Positions 35,003 to 43,992 of a stretch of 64,000 nt of DNA are shown here, one piece after another (the first letter of the stretch is position 1; each line of letters begins with the position of its first letter). A program made the translations under genes and the position numbers. The notes beneath the pieces are model-generated. The model was given only the letters and a program-made list of their open reading frames with translations, was not told the origin of the DNA and did not search any database. The stretch is from Herbiconiux gentiana (GTDB lineage Bacteria; Actinomycetota; Actinomycetes; Actinomycetales; Microbacteriaceae). The stretch lies in assembly GCF_024978135.1 (NCBI RefSeq), contig NZ_JANTEZ010000006.1, forward strand, positions 124,001-188,000, read 5' to 3'.

Positions 35003-35016
35003 TCGAATCGATTCGA
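35003..35016. promoter_or_regulatory. Perfect 14-bp palindrome, candidate LacI-type operator
   Basis: TCGAATCGATTCGA, immediately upstream of the TACAGT -10 of the LacI gene. Further partial copies (GAATCG, CGATCGAATCG) lie at 34984-35005. Position and symmetry suit autoregulation and control of the divergent MFS gene. Confidence 0.65.
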
Positions 35017-35017
35017 C

Positions 35018-35023
35018 TACAGT
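35018..35023 (+). promoter_or_regulatory. -10 element of the LacI gene (leaderless candidate)
   Basis: TACAGT, seven nucleotides, then ATG 35031. The operator palindrome ends 1 bp before it. Confidence 0.6.
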
Positions 35024-35030
35024 AGCGAGC

Positions 35031-36095
35031 ATGAGCGGCGGATCGCAAGGCACGCACCGGGCGACCCTGTCGCACGTGGCGGAGCGCGCCGGGGTGTCCC
35101 GGTCGACGGCGTCCCTGGCGTTCAGCGGCAACGGGCCCGTGTCGGCCGCCACCCGTGACCGGGTGCTCGCGGCGGCGGCCGCGCTGGGCTACGGCGGTCC
35201 CGATCCGCGGGCCCGGTCGCTGCGGCAGGGCCGCTCGGGCGTCGTGGGCATCGTCTTCGACGAGCGGCTGCTGCACGCCTTCCGCGACCCGGTGAACGTG
35301 CAGACGCTCGACGGCATCGCCGACGGGCTCGGGGTCGACAGCAACGGCCTGCTGCTGCTCACCGAGACGGGAGCGGTGGGGGAGGGCATCCGCTCGGCCG
35401 CCGTGGACGCCGCCGTGCTGATGGGCTGCAGCACCGTGCTCGACGACGTGATCGCGTCGCTGGGGCGGCGGGGCATCCCGCTGGTGTCGATCGAGGGGGG
35501 CGAGCGCGAGGGGGTCGTCGACATCGGGCTCGACAACGTCACCGCCTCGGAGGAGCTCGCCCGGCACCTGCACGAGCTCGGACACCGGAGGGTCGGCACC
35601 GTGCTGCTCGGCGTCGACCCCGACCGGGTGTCGCGCCCGGTGGCCGTCGACGAGCTGCCGCAGATCACCGCCCCCGTGACGGCCGACCGACTGCGCGGGG
35701 CGGCCCGCGTCTTCCCGGGGCTGACGGCGTACACGGCCGGGTACAACCTGGTCGAGAACGGCGCCGCCGCGGCCGCCGCGCTGCTCGACGTGCCGGCCGG
35801 GGAGCGGCCGACCGCGATCATGGCGCAGAGCGACCTGCTCGCCGTCGGGGTGCTGCGCGCCGCCGAGGAGCGGGGCCTGTCGGTGCCGGGTGACCTCTCG
35901 GTGACCGGCTTCGACGGGGTGCGCATCGACGGCCTCACCGGCCACGAGCTCACCACGATGCGCCAGCCCGCCGCCGACAAGGGCCGCGCGGCCGGCGAGG
36001 CGGTGGCCGCGCTGATCGCGGGCGACGAGGCGCACTCCCTTCAGTTCGCCTGCGAGCTGCGCCTCGGCGACACCACCGGGCCGGTTCCCGCCTGA
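35031..36095 (+). CDS. LacI family transcriptional regulator
   Basis: 354 aa. N-terminal LacI helix-turn-helix (TLSHVAERAGVSRSTASLAF, about residues 11-31) with hinge region, then a periplasmic-binding-like effector domain: GVVGIVFDERLLHAF, MAQSDLLAVGVLRAAEERGL and the VTGFDGVRIDGLTGHELTTMRQP C-terminal block (Asp and Arg typical of ligand pockets). ATG 35031 was chosen because it directly follows a good -10 and gives the standard N-terminus. Divergent MFS gene at 33666-34883 is the likely target. Confidence 0.93.
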   Translation: MSGGSQGTHRATLSHVAERAGVSRSTASLAFSGNGPVSAATRDRVLAAAAALGYGGPDPRARSLRQGRSGVVGIVFDERLLHAFRDPVNVQTLDGIADGLGVDSNGLLLLTETGAVGEGIRSAAVDAAVLMGCSTVLDDVIASLGRRGIPLVSIEGGEREGVVDIGLDNVTASEELARHLHELGHRRVGTVLLGVDPDRVSRPVAVDELPQITAPVTADRLRGAARVFPGLTAYTAGYNLVENGAAAAAALLDVPAGERPTAIMAQSDLLAVGVLRAAEERGLSVPGDLSVTGFDGVRIDGLTGHELTTMRQPAADKGRAAGEAVAALIAGDEAHSLQFACELRLGDTTGPVPA

Positions 36096-36175
36096 CCACC
36101 GCTCTGGCACGGCGGGGCGGCGGGGCGCTACTGTCGTGCCAGGTGCCGCCGGGCATCGGGGGAGGGTTGCGGCGC

Positions 36176-37861
36176 ATGGCGCACGAAGCAGCGAGCCCCA
36201 GCACGAAGACCACCCCAGGCACCACCGCCGGCACTGCCCCCGCCCGCGGCCCCCTCGTGCTCCTCGCCCTCGTGCTCGCCTCGGGCGTCGCCAACCTCAA
36301 CCTCTCGGTCGCCAACGTCGCCCTGCCCTCCATCGGCCAGGCCTTCGACGCCTCGCAGACCGCGCTCAACCTCGTGGCGGTGGGCTTCTCGCTCGGCCTG
36401 GCGGGCTCGGTGCTCTACCTCGGCGCCCTCGGCGACCGCTACGGGCGCAAGCGGATGCTCGTGCTCGGCCTCGCCCTCAGCATCCCCGCCGCGCTGCTGG
36501 CCGCCTTCGCGCCGGGCATCGAGGTGCTCTTCGTGGCCCGGGTCTTCGGCGGCGTCGCGGCCGGCATGGCCTACCCCACCACCCTCGCGCTGATCGCCGC
36601 GCTCTGGACCGGCCCGAAGCGCATCGCCGCCATCGCCCTCTGGTCGGGCCTCGGCGGCGCCATCTCGGCCCTCGGCCCGCTCGCCTCCGGCTGCCTGATC
36701 GGCGTCTTCGACTGGAGCGCGGTCTTCCTGATGACCATCCCGCTGGCGGCGGTGACGCTCGTGATCGTGCTGCTCGTGGTGCCGGCGAAGGTGAACGAGG
36801 GCAGCGATCCGGTCGACAACCTCGGGGGAGTGCTGTCGATCGTGCTGGTGGCCGCGCTGGTGCTGGGGATCAACTTCGCGGCGGTGCCCGGGGCGCAGCT
36901 GTTCGCCCTCGGGCTCGGCGCCGTGGCGGTGGTGGCGGGAGTGGGCTTCGTGCTGCGGCAGCGGCGGGCCGCGCATCCGCTCTACGACCTGCGTATCGCG
37001 TCGCGCCGCACCTTCTGGGTGGCGGCCGTCGGCGGCATCATCGTGTTCGGGTCGCTGATGGGTGCGATGTACGTGGGGCAGCTGTTCCTGCAGAACGTGC
37101 TGCGGTACTCGGCGCTCGAGGCGGGGGCGAGCATCCTGCCCGCGGCCCTGCTGATGGTGCTCGCGGCCCCGCTGTCGAGCCGGCTCGTGCTGCGCTTCGG
37201 CGCACGGGTGGTGTTCCTGCTCGGTTTCGCGTTCTGCCTGCTCGGCTTCCTCACGATGCTGCTGTTCTGGGACGTCGGCGTGAGCTACCTGCCCGTCGGC
37301 GTCGGCTACGCACTGATCGGCGTGGGGGTGGGGCTCGCCGGGCCGCCCTCGTCGCGCTCGCTCACCGACTCGGTTCCGGTCGCGCGGGCGGGCATGGCGT
37401 CGGGCACGTCCGATCTGCAGCGCGACCTCGGCGGGTCGATCATGCAGTCGGTGCTGGGGGCCATTCTCACGGCCGGCTATTCGGCGGCCATCGCGCGGTC
37501 GATAGCGGATGCTCCCGCCACCGTGCAGTCCGAGGTGACGTCGAGCGTGGCCGCGCAGCTGCAGAAGTCGTTCGACGGGGCGGTGTCGATCGCGAAGCAG
37601 TATCCGCAGTACGCCGACGGCATCGTCGAGGCCGCGCGGCAGTCGTTCCTCGACGGGGCCGACTGGGCCTACGCGACCGGGATGCTCACCATGCTGATCG
37701 GGGCGGTGCTGGTGTTCCTCTTCTATCCGCACCGGGAGCGGGAGCACGAGCTCTTCCACGAGTACGCCGGCGGCGGGGGCGACGCGCCGGCGCCCGCAAG
37801 CGGCCGGGCCGGCGCCGCCGCCCCCGCCGGCGGGAACGCGGAGCCGCGCACGGGAGGATAG
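36176..37861 (+). CDS. MFS drug exporter, DHA2 (14-segment) family
   Basis: 561 aa with about 14 membrane segments. Characteristic DHA2/EmrB-QacA features: LNLSVANVALPSIGQAFDAS near the first segment, the GDRYGRKRMLVLGL loop motif, and PLASGCLIGVFDWSAVFLM with the motif C region. A long soluble loop between the last segments holds AQLQKSFDGAVSIAKQY. ATG 36176 preceded by GGAGGG (36161-36166) is preferred to GTG 36143. Substrate unknown; multidrug or metabolite export is typical. The gene follows the LacI regulator in the same direction after 80 bp. Confidence 0.85.
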   Translation: MAHEAASPSTKTTPGTTAGTAPARGPLVLLALVLASGVANLNLSVANVALPSIGQAFDASQTALNLVAVGFSLGLAGSVLYLGALGDRYGRKRMLVLGLALSIPAALLAAFAPGIEVLFVARVFGGVAAGMAYPTTLALIAALWTGPKRIAAIALWSGLGGAISALGPLASGCLIGVFDWSAVFLMTIPLAAVTLVIVLLVVPAKVNEGSDPVDNLGGVLSIVLVAALVLGINFAAVPGAQLFALGLGAVAVVAGVGFVLRQRRAAHPLYDLRIASRRTFWVAAVGGIIVFGSLMGAMYVGQLFLQNVLRYSALEAGASILPAALLMVLAAPLSSRLVLRFGARVVFLLGFAFCLLGFLTMLLFWDVGVSYLPVGVGYALIGVGVGLAGPPSSRSLTDSVPVARAGMASGTSDLQRDLGGSIMQSVLGAILTAGYSAAIARSIADAPATVQSEVTSSVAAQLQKSFDGAVSIAKQYPQYADGIVEAARQSFLDGADWAYATGMLTMLIGAVLVFLFYPHREREHELFHEYAGGGGDAPAPASGRAGAAAPAGGNAEPRTGG

Positions 37862-37865
37862 GTGC

Positions 37866-38630
37866 ATGCTCCTCACCGTGCTCGGCACCGCGACCCCCTA
37901 CCCGCGACCCGACGAGCCCTGCTCGGGCTACCTGCTGCAGAGCGAGCCCGCCGCCGACGGCCGACGCACCTCGGTCTGGCTCGACGCCGGCACCGGCACC
38001 TTCGCCGAATTGCAGCGCCGCATCACGCTCGACCAGCTCGATGCCGTCGTCGTCTCGCACCGCCACGCCGACCACTCCGCCGACCTGCTCGTGGCCTACT
38101 ACGCCTTGCGCTTCAGCGAGCACCGGCCGAGCGGCCCGATCCCGCTGATCGCCCCCGAGGGGATGCTCGATCGACTCGCGGCGTATCTCGGCCCGAATTC
38201 GGTCGACGAATTGCCGCGCGTGTTCGAGCACCGGCCGATGAGCGGGTTCGGTGAGGCGTCGATCGGCTCGCTGCGCGTGGAGTGGGGGCCGGTGCAGCAC
38301 GGGGTGCCCGCCTTCGGGCTCACGGTGGAGGAGGACGGCCGCCGTTTCGCCTACTCCGGCGACTCGGCGCCCTGCCTGTCGCTCGAGGAGATCGGGGAGC
38401 GAGCAGATCTCTTCCTCGTCGAGTGCGGGTACGACGAGCCGGTGCGAAGCGACGCCGTGCACCACACCCCGGAGGACGCGGGCCGCTCGGCCACGGCGGC
38501 GGGGGCCGCACGCCTCGTGCTGACGCATCGCGCCGAGACGCTGACCGTCGAGGCCGCCCGGGAACGGGCATCCGCCCACTTCGACGGAGGGATCGACGTG
38601 GCGGTGCGGGGCCTCAGGGTGGAGATCTAA
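37866..38630 (+). CDS. MBL-fold metallo-hydrolase (RNase Z-like)
   Basis: 254 aa metallo-beta-lactamase fold. It begins MLLTVLGTATPYPRPDEPCS, the strand-loop also seen in RNase Z-like MBL proteins, with the metal motif HRHADHSADL, a histidine in VQHGVPAFG, FAYSGDSAPC (Asp ligand), and LTHRAE near the C-terminus. The substrate cannot be told; related actinobacterial proteins are cyclic-nucleotide or RNA processing-like. GGAGG lies upstream. It is 4 bp from the DHA2 gene and its stop overlaps the end of the converging MATE gene by 4 bp. Confidence 0.85.
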   Translation: MLLTVLGTATPYPRPDEPCSGYLLQSEPAADGRRTSVWLDAGTGTFAELQRRITLDQLDAVVVSHRHADHSADLLVAYYALRFSEHRPSGPIPLIAPEGMLDRLAAYLGPNSVDELPRVFEHRPMSGFGEASIGSLRVEWGPVQHGVPAFGLTVEEDGRRFAYSGDSAPCLSLEEIGERADLFLVECGYDEPVRSDAVHHTPEDAGRSATAAGAARLVLTHRAETLTVEAARERASAHFDGGIDVAVRGLRVEI

Positions 38631-39955
38631 GCCGCCCCGCCCGGCGCCCCCGTCACGATCCACCGCGACCCGCGCGCCCGCAGCCCGAGCGTCAGCGCCC
38701 GCGCCCCGATGTAGCCCAGCCCGAACGCGAGCCACAGCCACACGAGGCCGGCGGTTCCGGGCGGATGCACGAGCTCCACCGCCACGAGCAGCGGCAGATA
38801 CGCCACCAGCGTGAGCAGCCCCGCGAGGGCGAGGTAGCGCGCATCCCCGGCCCCGATCAGCACGCCGTCGAGCACGAACACGAACCCGGCCAGTGGGATG
38901 CCGACCGCCATCGTGAGGAGCGTCGCGGTGACGGCCTGCTGCACCTCGGGCGACGAGCTGAACACCGGCCCCGCGAACGGTGCGGCCACCGCGACGAGCA
39001 CGCCGAGAGCCACGCCGGCGCCGATGCCCCAGCGGATGAGCCGCCGCGTGACGGCGTGCACCCGCTGAACCTCGGAGGCGCCCAGCCCGTGCCCGATCAG
39101 CGCCTGCCCGGCGATCGCCAGCGCGTCGAGGATGAAGGCCAGCGTCGAGTAGACCGTCAGCGCGATCTGGAACGCCGCGAGCTCGGTCACCCCGAGCGAC
39201 GACGCCACGACCACCGAGCCCACGAGCGCCGCCCGCAGGCTCGCGGTGCGCAGCAGCAGCCAGCCGCCCGCGAGGGCCGCCCCCGAGACGCCGTCGACGC
39301 CGGGTCGCACCGAGACTCCGGATGCCCGGGCCGCCCGCACCGCCATCACGACGTACACGGCGGCCATCCCCCACTGCGCCAGCACGGTGCCGGCGGCCGA
39401 CCCCGCGATGCCCCAGCCGGCGCCGTAGATCAGCACGGCGTTGAGCGCGGCGTTCGCGGCGAAGCCGGACACGGCGACGACGAGCGGGGTGCGGGTGTCC
39501 TGCAGCCCGCGCAGCAGCCCGGTGGCCGCGATCACGACGAGCATGCCGGGCAGCCCGATCAGCGACACCGTGAGGTACGTGACCGCCTCGGCGGAGACCG
39601 CGGAGGTGGAGCCGAACAGCCCGACCAGGGGGCCCGCGAGCGGCCAGGCCACGAGCGCGAGCGCGACCCCGATGGCGAGCGCGAGCCACATGCCGTCGAT
39701 GCCCGCCTTGATCGCGCCGGGCCGGTCGCCCGCTCCGAGCCGCCGCGCGACCGCGGGTGTGGTCGCGTAGGCGAGGAAGATCAGCAGGCCCACCGCGGTC
39801 TGCAGCAGCGTGCTCGCGACGCCCAATCCGGCGAGCGGCGTCTCGCCGAGGTGGCCCACGAGGGCGGTGTCGGTGAGCAGGAAGAGGGGTTCGGCGACCA
39901 GGGCCCCGAGGGCCGGCACCGCGAGTCGCAGGATGTCGCGGTCGAGGCTGGGCAT
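38627..39955 (-). CDS. MATE family efflux transporter (DinF-like)
   Basis: 442 aa, 12 membrane segments. N-terminal RDILRLAVPALGALVAEPLF and LTDTALVGHLGETPLAGLGVAS are the standard MATE/DinF start, and the second half repeats the pattern (SLGVTELAAFQIALTVYSTL). It exports cationic or aromatic compounds in exchange for H+ or Na+; the substrate is unknown. ATG 39955 follows TAGGCT by 6 nt, without Shine-Dalgarno. It shares the promoter gap with the divergent M13 peptidase (65 bp between starts). Confidence 0.9.
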   Translation of the reverse strand: MPSLDRDILRLAVPALGALVAEPLFLLTDTALVGHLGETPLAGLGVASTLLQTAVGLLIFLAYATTPAVARRLGAGDRPGAIKAGIDGMWLALAIGVALALVAWPLAGPLVGLFGSTSAVSAEAVTYLTVSLIGLPGMLVVIAATGLLRGLQDTRTPLVVAVSGFAANAALNAVLIYGAGWGIAGSAAGTVLAQWGMAAVYVVMAVRAARASGVSVRPGVDGVSGAALAGGWLLLRTASLRAALVGSVVVASSLGVTELAAFQIALTVYSTLAFILDALAIAGQALIGHGLGASEVQRVHAVTRRLIRWGIGAGVALGVLVAVAAPFAGPVFSSSPEVQQAVTATLLTMAVGIPLAGFVFVLDGVLIGAGDARYLALAGLLTLVAYLPLLVAVELVHPPGTAGLVWLWLAFGLGYIGARALTLGLRARGSRWIVTGAPGGAA

Positions 39956-39961
39956 CCCCTC

Positions 39962-39967
39962 AGCCTA
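39962..39967 (-). promoter_or_regulatory. -10 element of the MATE gene (leaderless candidate)
   Basis: TAGGCT (minus strand), six nucleotides, then ATG 39955. Confidence 0.5.
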
Positions 39968-40008
39968 GAACTGCACGGGAGCCTGGATGGGTGTCGGAGG
40001 GGGGTGAT

Positions 40009-40014
40009 TAGAGT
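40009..40014 (+). promoter_or_regulatory. -10 element of the M13 peptidase gene (leaderless candidate)
   Basis: TAGAGT, six nucleotides (TGCCTA), then GTG 40021. Confidence 0.55.
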
Positions 40015-40020
40015 TGCCTA

Positions 40021-41979
40021 GTGACTGCTTCCGGAATCGACCTCGAAGAACTCGACCCCACCGTGCGCGCGCAGGACGACCTGTTCCGCCACGTCAACGG
40101 CCGGTGGATCGCCCGCACCGCGATCCCCGACGACAAGGCCCGCTACGGCTCGTTCTACCAGCTCGCCGAAGAGGCCGAGAAGGCCGTGCGCGCGATCATC
40201 GAGGAGTCGACCGACGCTCCCGAGGGCACCGAGGCCCGCAAGTTCGGCGACCTCTACACGAGCTTCATGGACGTCGAGCGCATCGAGTCGCTCGGCGCCG
40301 CTCCGCTCGAGCCGCAGCTCGCGCTGGTCGACGCGATCGACGACCGCGCCTCGCTCGCGCGCACGCTGGGGCGACTCGAGCGTCAGGGCGTGCCGGGCAT
40401 CCTGAGGCTGTTCGTCGACAACGACCCGGGCGACCCCGAGCGCTACCTCGTGTTCGCCGAGCAGGGCGGCATCTCGCTGCCCGACGAGAGCTATTTCCGC
40501 GACGAGAAGTTCGCCGCGGTGCGCGAGGCCTACGTCGGTCACATCGAGCGGATGCTCGCCCTGGCCGGTCTCGACGACGCCCCCCGCCGAGCCCAGCGCG
40601 TGTTCGAGCTGGAGACGCTGATCGCGGCCTCGCACTGGGACAACGTGCGCACCCGCGACGCGCAGGCGACGTACAACCTCCTGACCTGGGGCGAGCTGCT
40701 GTCGCTCGCGAGCTCGGGTGGCGAGCTGCTCGGCCTGTGGCGCGACTCGCTCGAGGCCCCCGCGGGTGTGTTCGACGAGCTCGTCGTGCGCGAGCCGAGC
40801 TTCGTCACCGGGCTCGCCGCCGCCCTGGTCGAGGCTCCGCTGGAGAGCTGGAAGGACTGGCTCGCCTGGAACGTCGTGCACGGCTGGGCGCCCTACCTCT
40901 CCGGCGATTTCGTCGAGGAGAACTTCGACTTCTACGCCCGCACGCTCACCGGCACCCCGAGCATCCGCGACCGCTGGAAGCGCGGCGTCTCGCTCGTCGA
41001 GGGCTCCATGGGCGAGGCCGTCGGTCGCATCTACGTCGAGAAGCACTTCCCGCCCACGGCGAAGGCCGCGATGGACGTGCTGGTCGAGAACCTGATCGAG
41101 GCCTACCGGCAGTCGATCGAGACTCTCGAGTGGATGAGCCCGGCCACCCGGGAGCGCGCCCTCGAGAAGCTGGCCAAGTTCACCCCGAAGATCGGCTTCC
41201 CGGCGCGCTGGCGCGACTACTCCGCGCTGTCGATCGACCCGGGCGACCTGATCGCGAACGTGCGGGCCACCAGCGAGTTCGAGTTCCAGCGCGAGCTCGG
41301 CAAGATCGGCAAGCCGCTCGACCGCGACGAGTGGTTCATGACGCCGCAGACGATCAACGCGTACTACAACCCGGGCTTCAACGAGATCGTCTTCCCGGCG
41401 GCCATCCTGCAGCACCCGTTCTTCGACGAGAACCGCGACGCGGCGGCCAACTACGGAGCGATCGGTGCGGTGATCGGGCACGAGATCGGCCACGGCTTCG
41501 ACGACCAGGGCTCGCGCTTCGACGGCGACGGCCGGCTCACCGACTGGTGGACCGAGGCCGACCGCGAGGCGTTCGAGACCCTCACCTCGTCGCTGATCGC
41601 GCAGTACGACGCGCTGGCCCCGGCCCAGGTGCCCGACCACCACGTCAACGGGGCGCTGACCATCGGCGAGAACATCGGTGACCTCGGCGGGCTCGGCATC
41701 GCCTGGAAGGCGTACCTGCTCTCGCTCGACGGCGAGGAGCCGCCGGTGATCGACGGCCTGACCGGCGCCCAGCGCTTCTTCCTCTCCTGGGCGCAGGCCT
41801 GGCAGCAGAAGTCGCGCGACGAGGAGGTCATCCGGCTGCTCTCGATCGACCCGCACTCCCCGAACGAGTTCCGCTGCAACCAGATCGTGCGCAACATCGA
41901 CGAGTTCTACGCCGCCTTCGACGTGGCGTCGTCCGACGCTCTCTGGTTGGACCCGGCCGACCGTGTCACCATCTGGTGA
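40021..41979 (+). CDS. pepO: M13 family zinc metallopeptidase (PepO/neprilysin-like)
   Basis: 652 aa oligopeptidase. The N-terminal helical domain starts DPTVRAQDDLFRHVNGRWI. Catalytic zinc site IGHEIGHGFDDQG near residue 485 (two His, one Glu), the third ligand in GENIGDLGGL near 548, and the substrate-binding NAYYNPGFNEIVFPAAIL stretch. The C-terminal HPHSPNEFRCN-type motif is present, and the ending follows the family Trp-type tail (VTIW). No signal peptide, so it is cytosolic, cutting short peptides. GTG start with a -10 hexamer 6 nt upstream. Confidence 0.95.
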   Translation: MTASGIDLEELDPTVRAQDDLFRHVNGRWIARTAIPDDKARYGSFYQLAEEAEKAVRAIIEESTDAPEGTEARKFGDLYTSFMDVERIESLGAAPLEPQLALVDAIDDRASLARTLGRLERQGVPGILRLFVDNDPGDPERYLVFAEQGGISLPDESYFRDEKFAAVREAYVGHIERMLALAGLDDAPRRAQRVFELETLIAASHWDNVRTRDAQATYNLLTWGELLSLASSGGELLGLWRDSLEAPAGVFDELVVREPSFVTGLAAALVEAPLESWKDWLAWNVVHGWAPYLSGDFVEENFDFYARTLTGTPSIRDRWKRGVSLVEGSMGEAVGRIYVEKHFPPTAKAAMDVLVENLIEAYRQSIETLEWMSPATRERALEKLAKFTPKIGFPARWRDYSALSIDPGDLIANVRATSEFEFQRELGKIGKPLDRDEWFMTPQTINAYYNPGFNEIVFPAAILQHPFFDENRDAAANYGAIGAVIGHEIGHGFDDQGSRFDGDGRLTDWWTEADREAFETLTSSLIAQYDALAPAQVPDHHVNGALTIGENIGDLGGLGIAWKAYLLSLDGEEPPVIDGLTGAQRFFLSWAQAWQQKSRDEEVIRLLSIDPHSPNEFRCNQIVRNIDEFYAAFDVASSDALWLDPADRVTIW

Positions 41980-42004
41980 CCCGAGCGGGGAGGAGCAGCT
42001 GAGC

Positions 42005-42967
42005 ATGCCGGAATCGATCCGCCGACGGGCGCGGGAGGACCGCGACGAGGCCGCTCCGCGCGGCCGGCGGTCCGACGCGATCGAGAACGACGGCGGCATC
42101 TTCCGCAAGGGCTTCGCGTCGCTGACCGAACTGGCGCTGTCGGGCGTTCAGGTGACGGCCTGCGCGGTCGACCTGGGCTCGGGCAAGGTGCTGTTCTCGG
42201 TCGACGACCACCTCTCGGTTCCGACGGCGTCGATCGGCAAGGTGCTGCTGCTGATCGAGGTGGCGGCGCGCATCTCGGCGCGGGACGGTTCGTCCACCGA
42301 GTCGCGGCCGCGCCCCGTGCGTCCCGGGCCGGGGGCGGAGGCGCTGAGCATCCTGAACCGCACGGCCGGTGACGAGATCGCCGATTCGGGCCTCTGGCAG
42401 CACCTGCAGGTGCCGGCGCTGCCGGTGAGCGACCTCGCGGCGCTGATCGGGGCGACGAGCGACAACCTCGCCACCAACGTGCTGTTGCGCCGGATCGGGC
42501 TCGACACGGTGCGGGCCCGGGCCGAGTCGCTGGGCCTTCGTCGCACGCTGCTGCTCGACATCGTGCGCGAGGAGCGGGGGCCCGACGACGCGCCGCAGCT
42601 CTCGGTGGGGTCGGCGCGCGAGCTCGCCATCCTGTTCGGGCGGCTGCACGCCGGCACCGTGGTCGACGAGACCACCTCGCGGCTCGTGCGCGGCTGGCTC
42701 AGCCTCGGCACCGACCTCTCATTGGTGGCGAGCGCCTTCGGCCTCGACCCGCTGGCGCACGTCGAGGCCGACCACGGGCTGCGGCTGTTCAACAAGACGG
42801 GCACGGATGCGGGCATCCGCTCGGAGGCCGGGGTGATCACGGGGCCGCAGGGCGGCATCTCCTACGCCGTCACCATGCGCTTCAACGACGCCGAGCTCTC
42901 GGGCCGGCTCGCCGTGCTCGACGCGATGCGGGTGCTCGGCACCGACTTCCTCGAGTACGTCTACTGA
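42005..42967 (+). CDS. Class A beta-lactamase-like serine hydrolase, no signal peptide
   Basis: 320 aa. All three penicillin-recognising motifs are present: SIGK (S76), SDN (152-154) and KTG (264-266). The N-terminus is hydrophilic (MPESIRRRAREDRDEAAPRG) with no signal peptide or lipobox, unusual for a beta-lactamase. This suggests a cytosolic or non-classically exported hydrolase. ATG 42005 has AGGAG 9 nt upstream. Whether it hydrolyses beta-lactams cannot be said; the absence of the classic ExxLN stretch in an obvious form argues for caution. It ends 7 bp inside the converging LysR gene. Confidence 0.8.
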   Translation: MPESIRRRAREDRDEAAPRGRRSDAIENDGGIFRKGFASLTELALSGVQVTACAVDLGSGKVLFSVDDHLSVPTASIGKVLLLIEVAARISARDGSSTESRPRPVRPGPGAEALSILNRTAGDEIADSGLWQHLQVPALPVSDLAALIGATSDNLATNVLLRRIGLDTVRARAESLGLRRTLLLDIVREERGPDDAPQLSVGSARELAILFGRLHAGTVVDETTSRLVRGWLSLGTDLSLVASAFGLDPLAHVEADHGLRLFNKTGTDAGIRSEAGVITGPQGGISYAVTMRFNDAELSGRLAVLDAMRVLGTDFLEYVY

Positions 42968-43935
42968 GCCGCGCGGCCGGTGCGGGCGGACGCGCCCCCG
43001 GCGGTCAGGCCCGTGAGCAGCCGCAGCGTCTCGGCGACGGCCGGGATGTGGTCGGCGCCCGGGCGGGTGACCGCCACGAGCATCCGGTGGTCACCGGCCC
43101 GGGTGCGGTGGGCCGTCACGCCGGGCGGCAGGGCCGAGGCCGAGATCGCCAGTTCGGGCAGCAGTGCCACCCCGAGACCGGCGGCCACCATGCTCATCAC
43201 GGCGACGAAGTTGTCGGTCTCGAAGGCGATGCTGGGCGCGAAGCCCGCGCGGGCGCAGGAGTCGAGCAGGTGACCTCGGCAGCGCGGGCAGCCCGCGATC
43301 CAGTTCTCCCCTCGCAGCTCGGCGAGGTCCACGGGGTCGCCCGCGCTCGCCGCCGGGTGGCCCGCCGGGGCGAGCAGCAGCACGTCGTCGCGGGCCAACT
43401 CGTGCACCGTCAGCCCTTCGGCGCTCGCATCGAACGGGTCGTGCCGGTCGGCCGGGTGCCGGAACGCCACGGCCAGGTCGCTGACCCCGTCCCGCACGCC
43501 GGCGACCGCCTCCGGCGGCTCGGCCTCGAGGTACGTCACCTGCACACCGCTGTGCTCGGCGGCGAGGGCTCCGATCAGCCGAGGCACGATGGTCGACGAC
43601 GCCGAGGGGAACGCCGCCAGCCGCACCCGCCCCGAGCGCAGCCCCGCGAGGTCGGCGAGTTCGCCCGCCGCCGCGTCGAGGGCGGTGAGCACGGCATCGG
43701 CGTGACGGGCGAGCACCTCACCCGCATCCGTCAGCCGGATGCCCCGCCCCGAGCGCGTCACGATCGGCATGCCGAGGCGCGCCTCGACCCGCTTCAGCTG
43801 CTGGCTGACGGCCGGCTGGCTGTAGCCGAGCACGGTGGCGGCGCGGGTGATCGACCCGTATTCGGCGACGGCCGCGACCACCCGCAGCGTCTGCGAGTCG
43901 AGGTCGAAGCTGCCGGACGGGGGTGCGAGGGCCAT
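42961..43935 (-). CDS. LysR family transcriptional regulator
   Basis: 324 aa. N-terminal winged helix with LRVVAAVAEYGSITRAATVL and GYSQPAVSQQLKRVEARLGM, then an effector domain with LAAFPSASSTIVPRLIGALA and a VPRL-type periplasmic-binding fold. Two cysteines (GCPRCRG) sit in the effector domain and could sense redox or metal. ATG 43935 has TACGCT 7 nt upstream. A symmetrical site (43951-43977) lies directly upstream, between it and the divergent aminotransferase, the likely target. Confidence 0.93.
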   Translation of the reverse strand: MALAPPSGSFDLDSQTLRVVAAVAEYGSITRAATVLGYSQPAVSQQLKRVEARLGMPIVTRSGRGIRLTDAGEVLARHADAVLTALDAAAGELADLAGLRSGRVRLAAFPSASSTIVPRLIGALAAEHSGVQVTYLEAEPPEAVAGVRDGVSDLAVAFRHPADRHDPFDASAEGLTVHELARDDVLLLAPAGHPAASAGDPVDLAELRGENWIAGCPRCRGHLLDSCARAGFAPSIAFETDNFVAVMSMVAAGLGVALLPELAISASALPPGVTAHRTRAGDHRMLVAVTRPGADHIPAVAETLRLLTGLTAGGASARTGRAAQ

Positions 43936-43942
43936 GGTGGGG

Positions 43943-43948
43943 AGCGTA
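43943..43948 (-). promoter_or_regulatory. -10 element of the LysR gene (leaderless candidate)
   Basis: TACGCT (minus strand), seven nucleotides, then ATG 43935. The LysR-type binding site begins 3 bp upstream of it. Confidence 0.5.
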
Positions 43949-43950
43949 GC

Positions 43951-43977
43951 GCATCCATAACGTTACGTGATGGATGC
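43951..43977. promoter_or_regulatory. LysR-type binding site (T-N11-A palindrome)
   Basis: GCATCCAT (43951-43958) and its exact complement ATGGATGC (43970-43977) around an 11-nt spacer. The central T (43958) and A (43970) give a textbook T-N11-A box inside a dyad, placed between the divergent LysR gene and aminotransferase. Confidence 0.75.
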
Positions 43978-43992
43978 CATGAACGACTGGGC

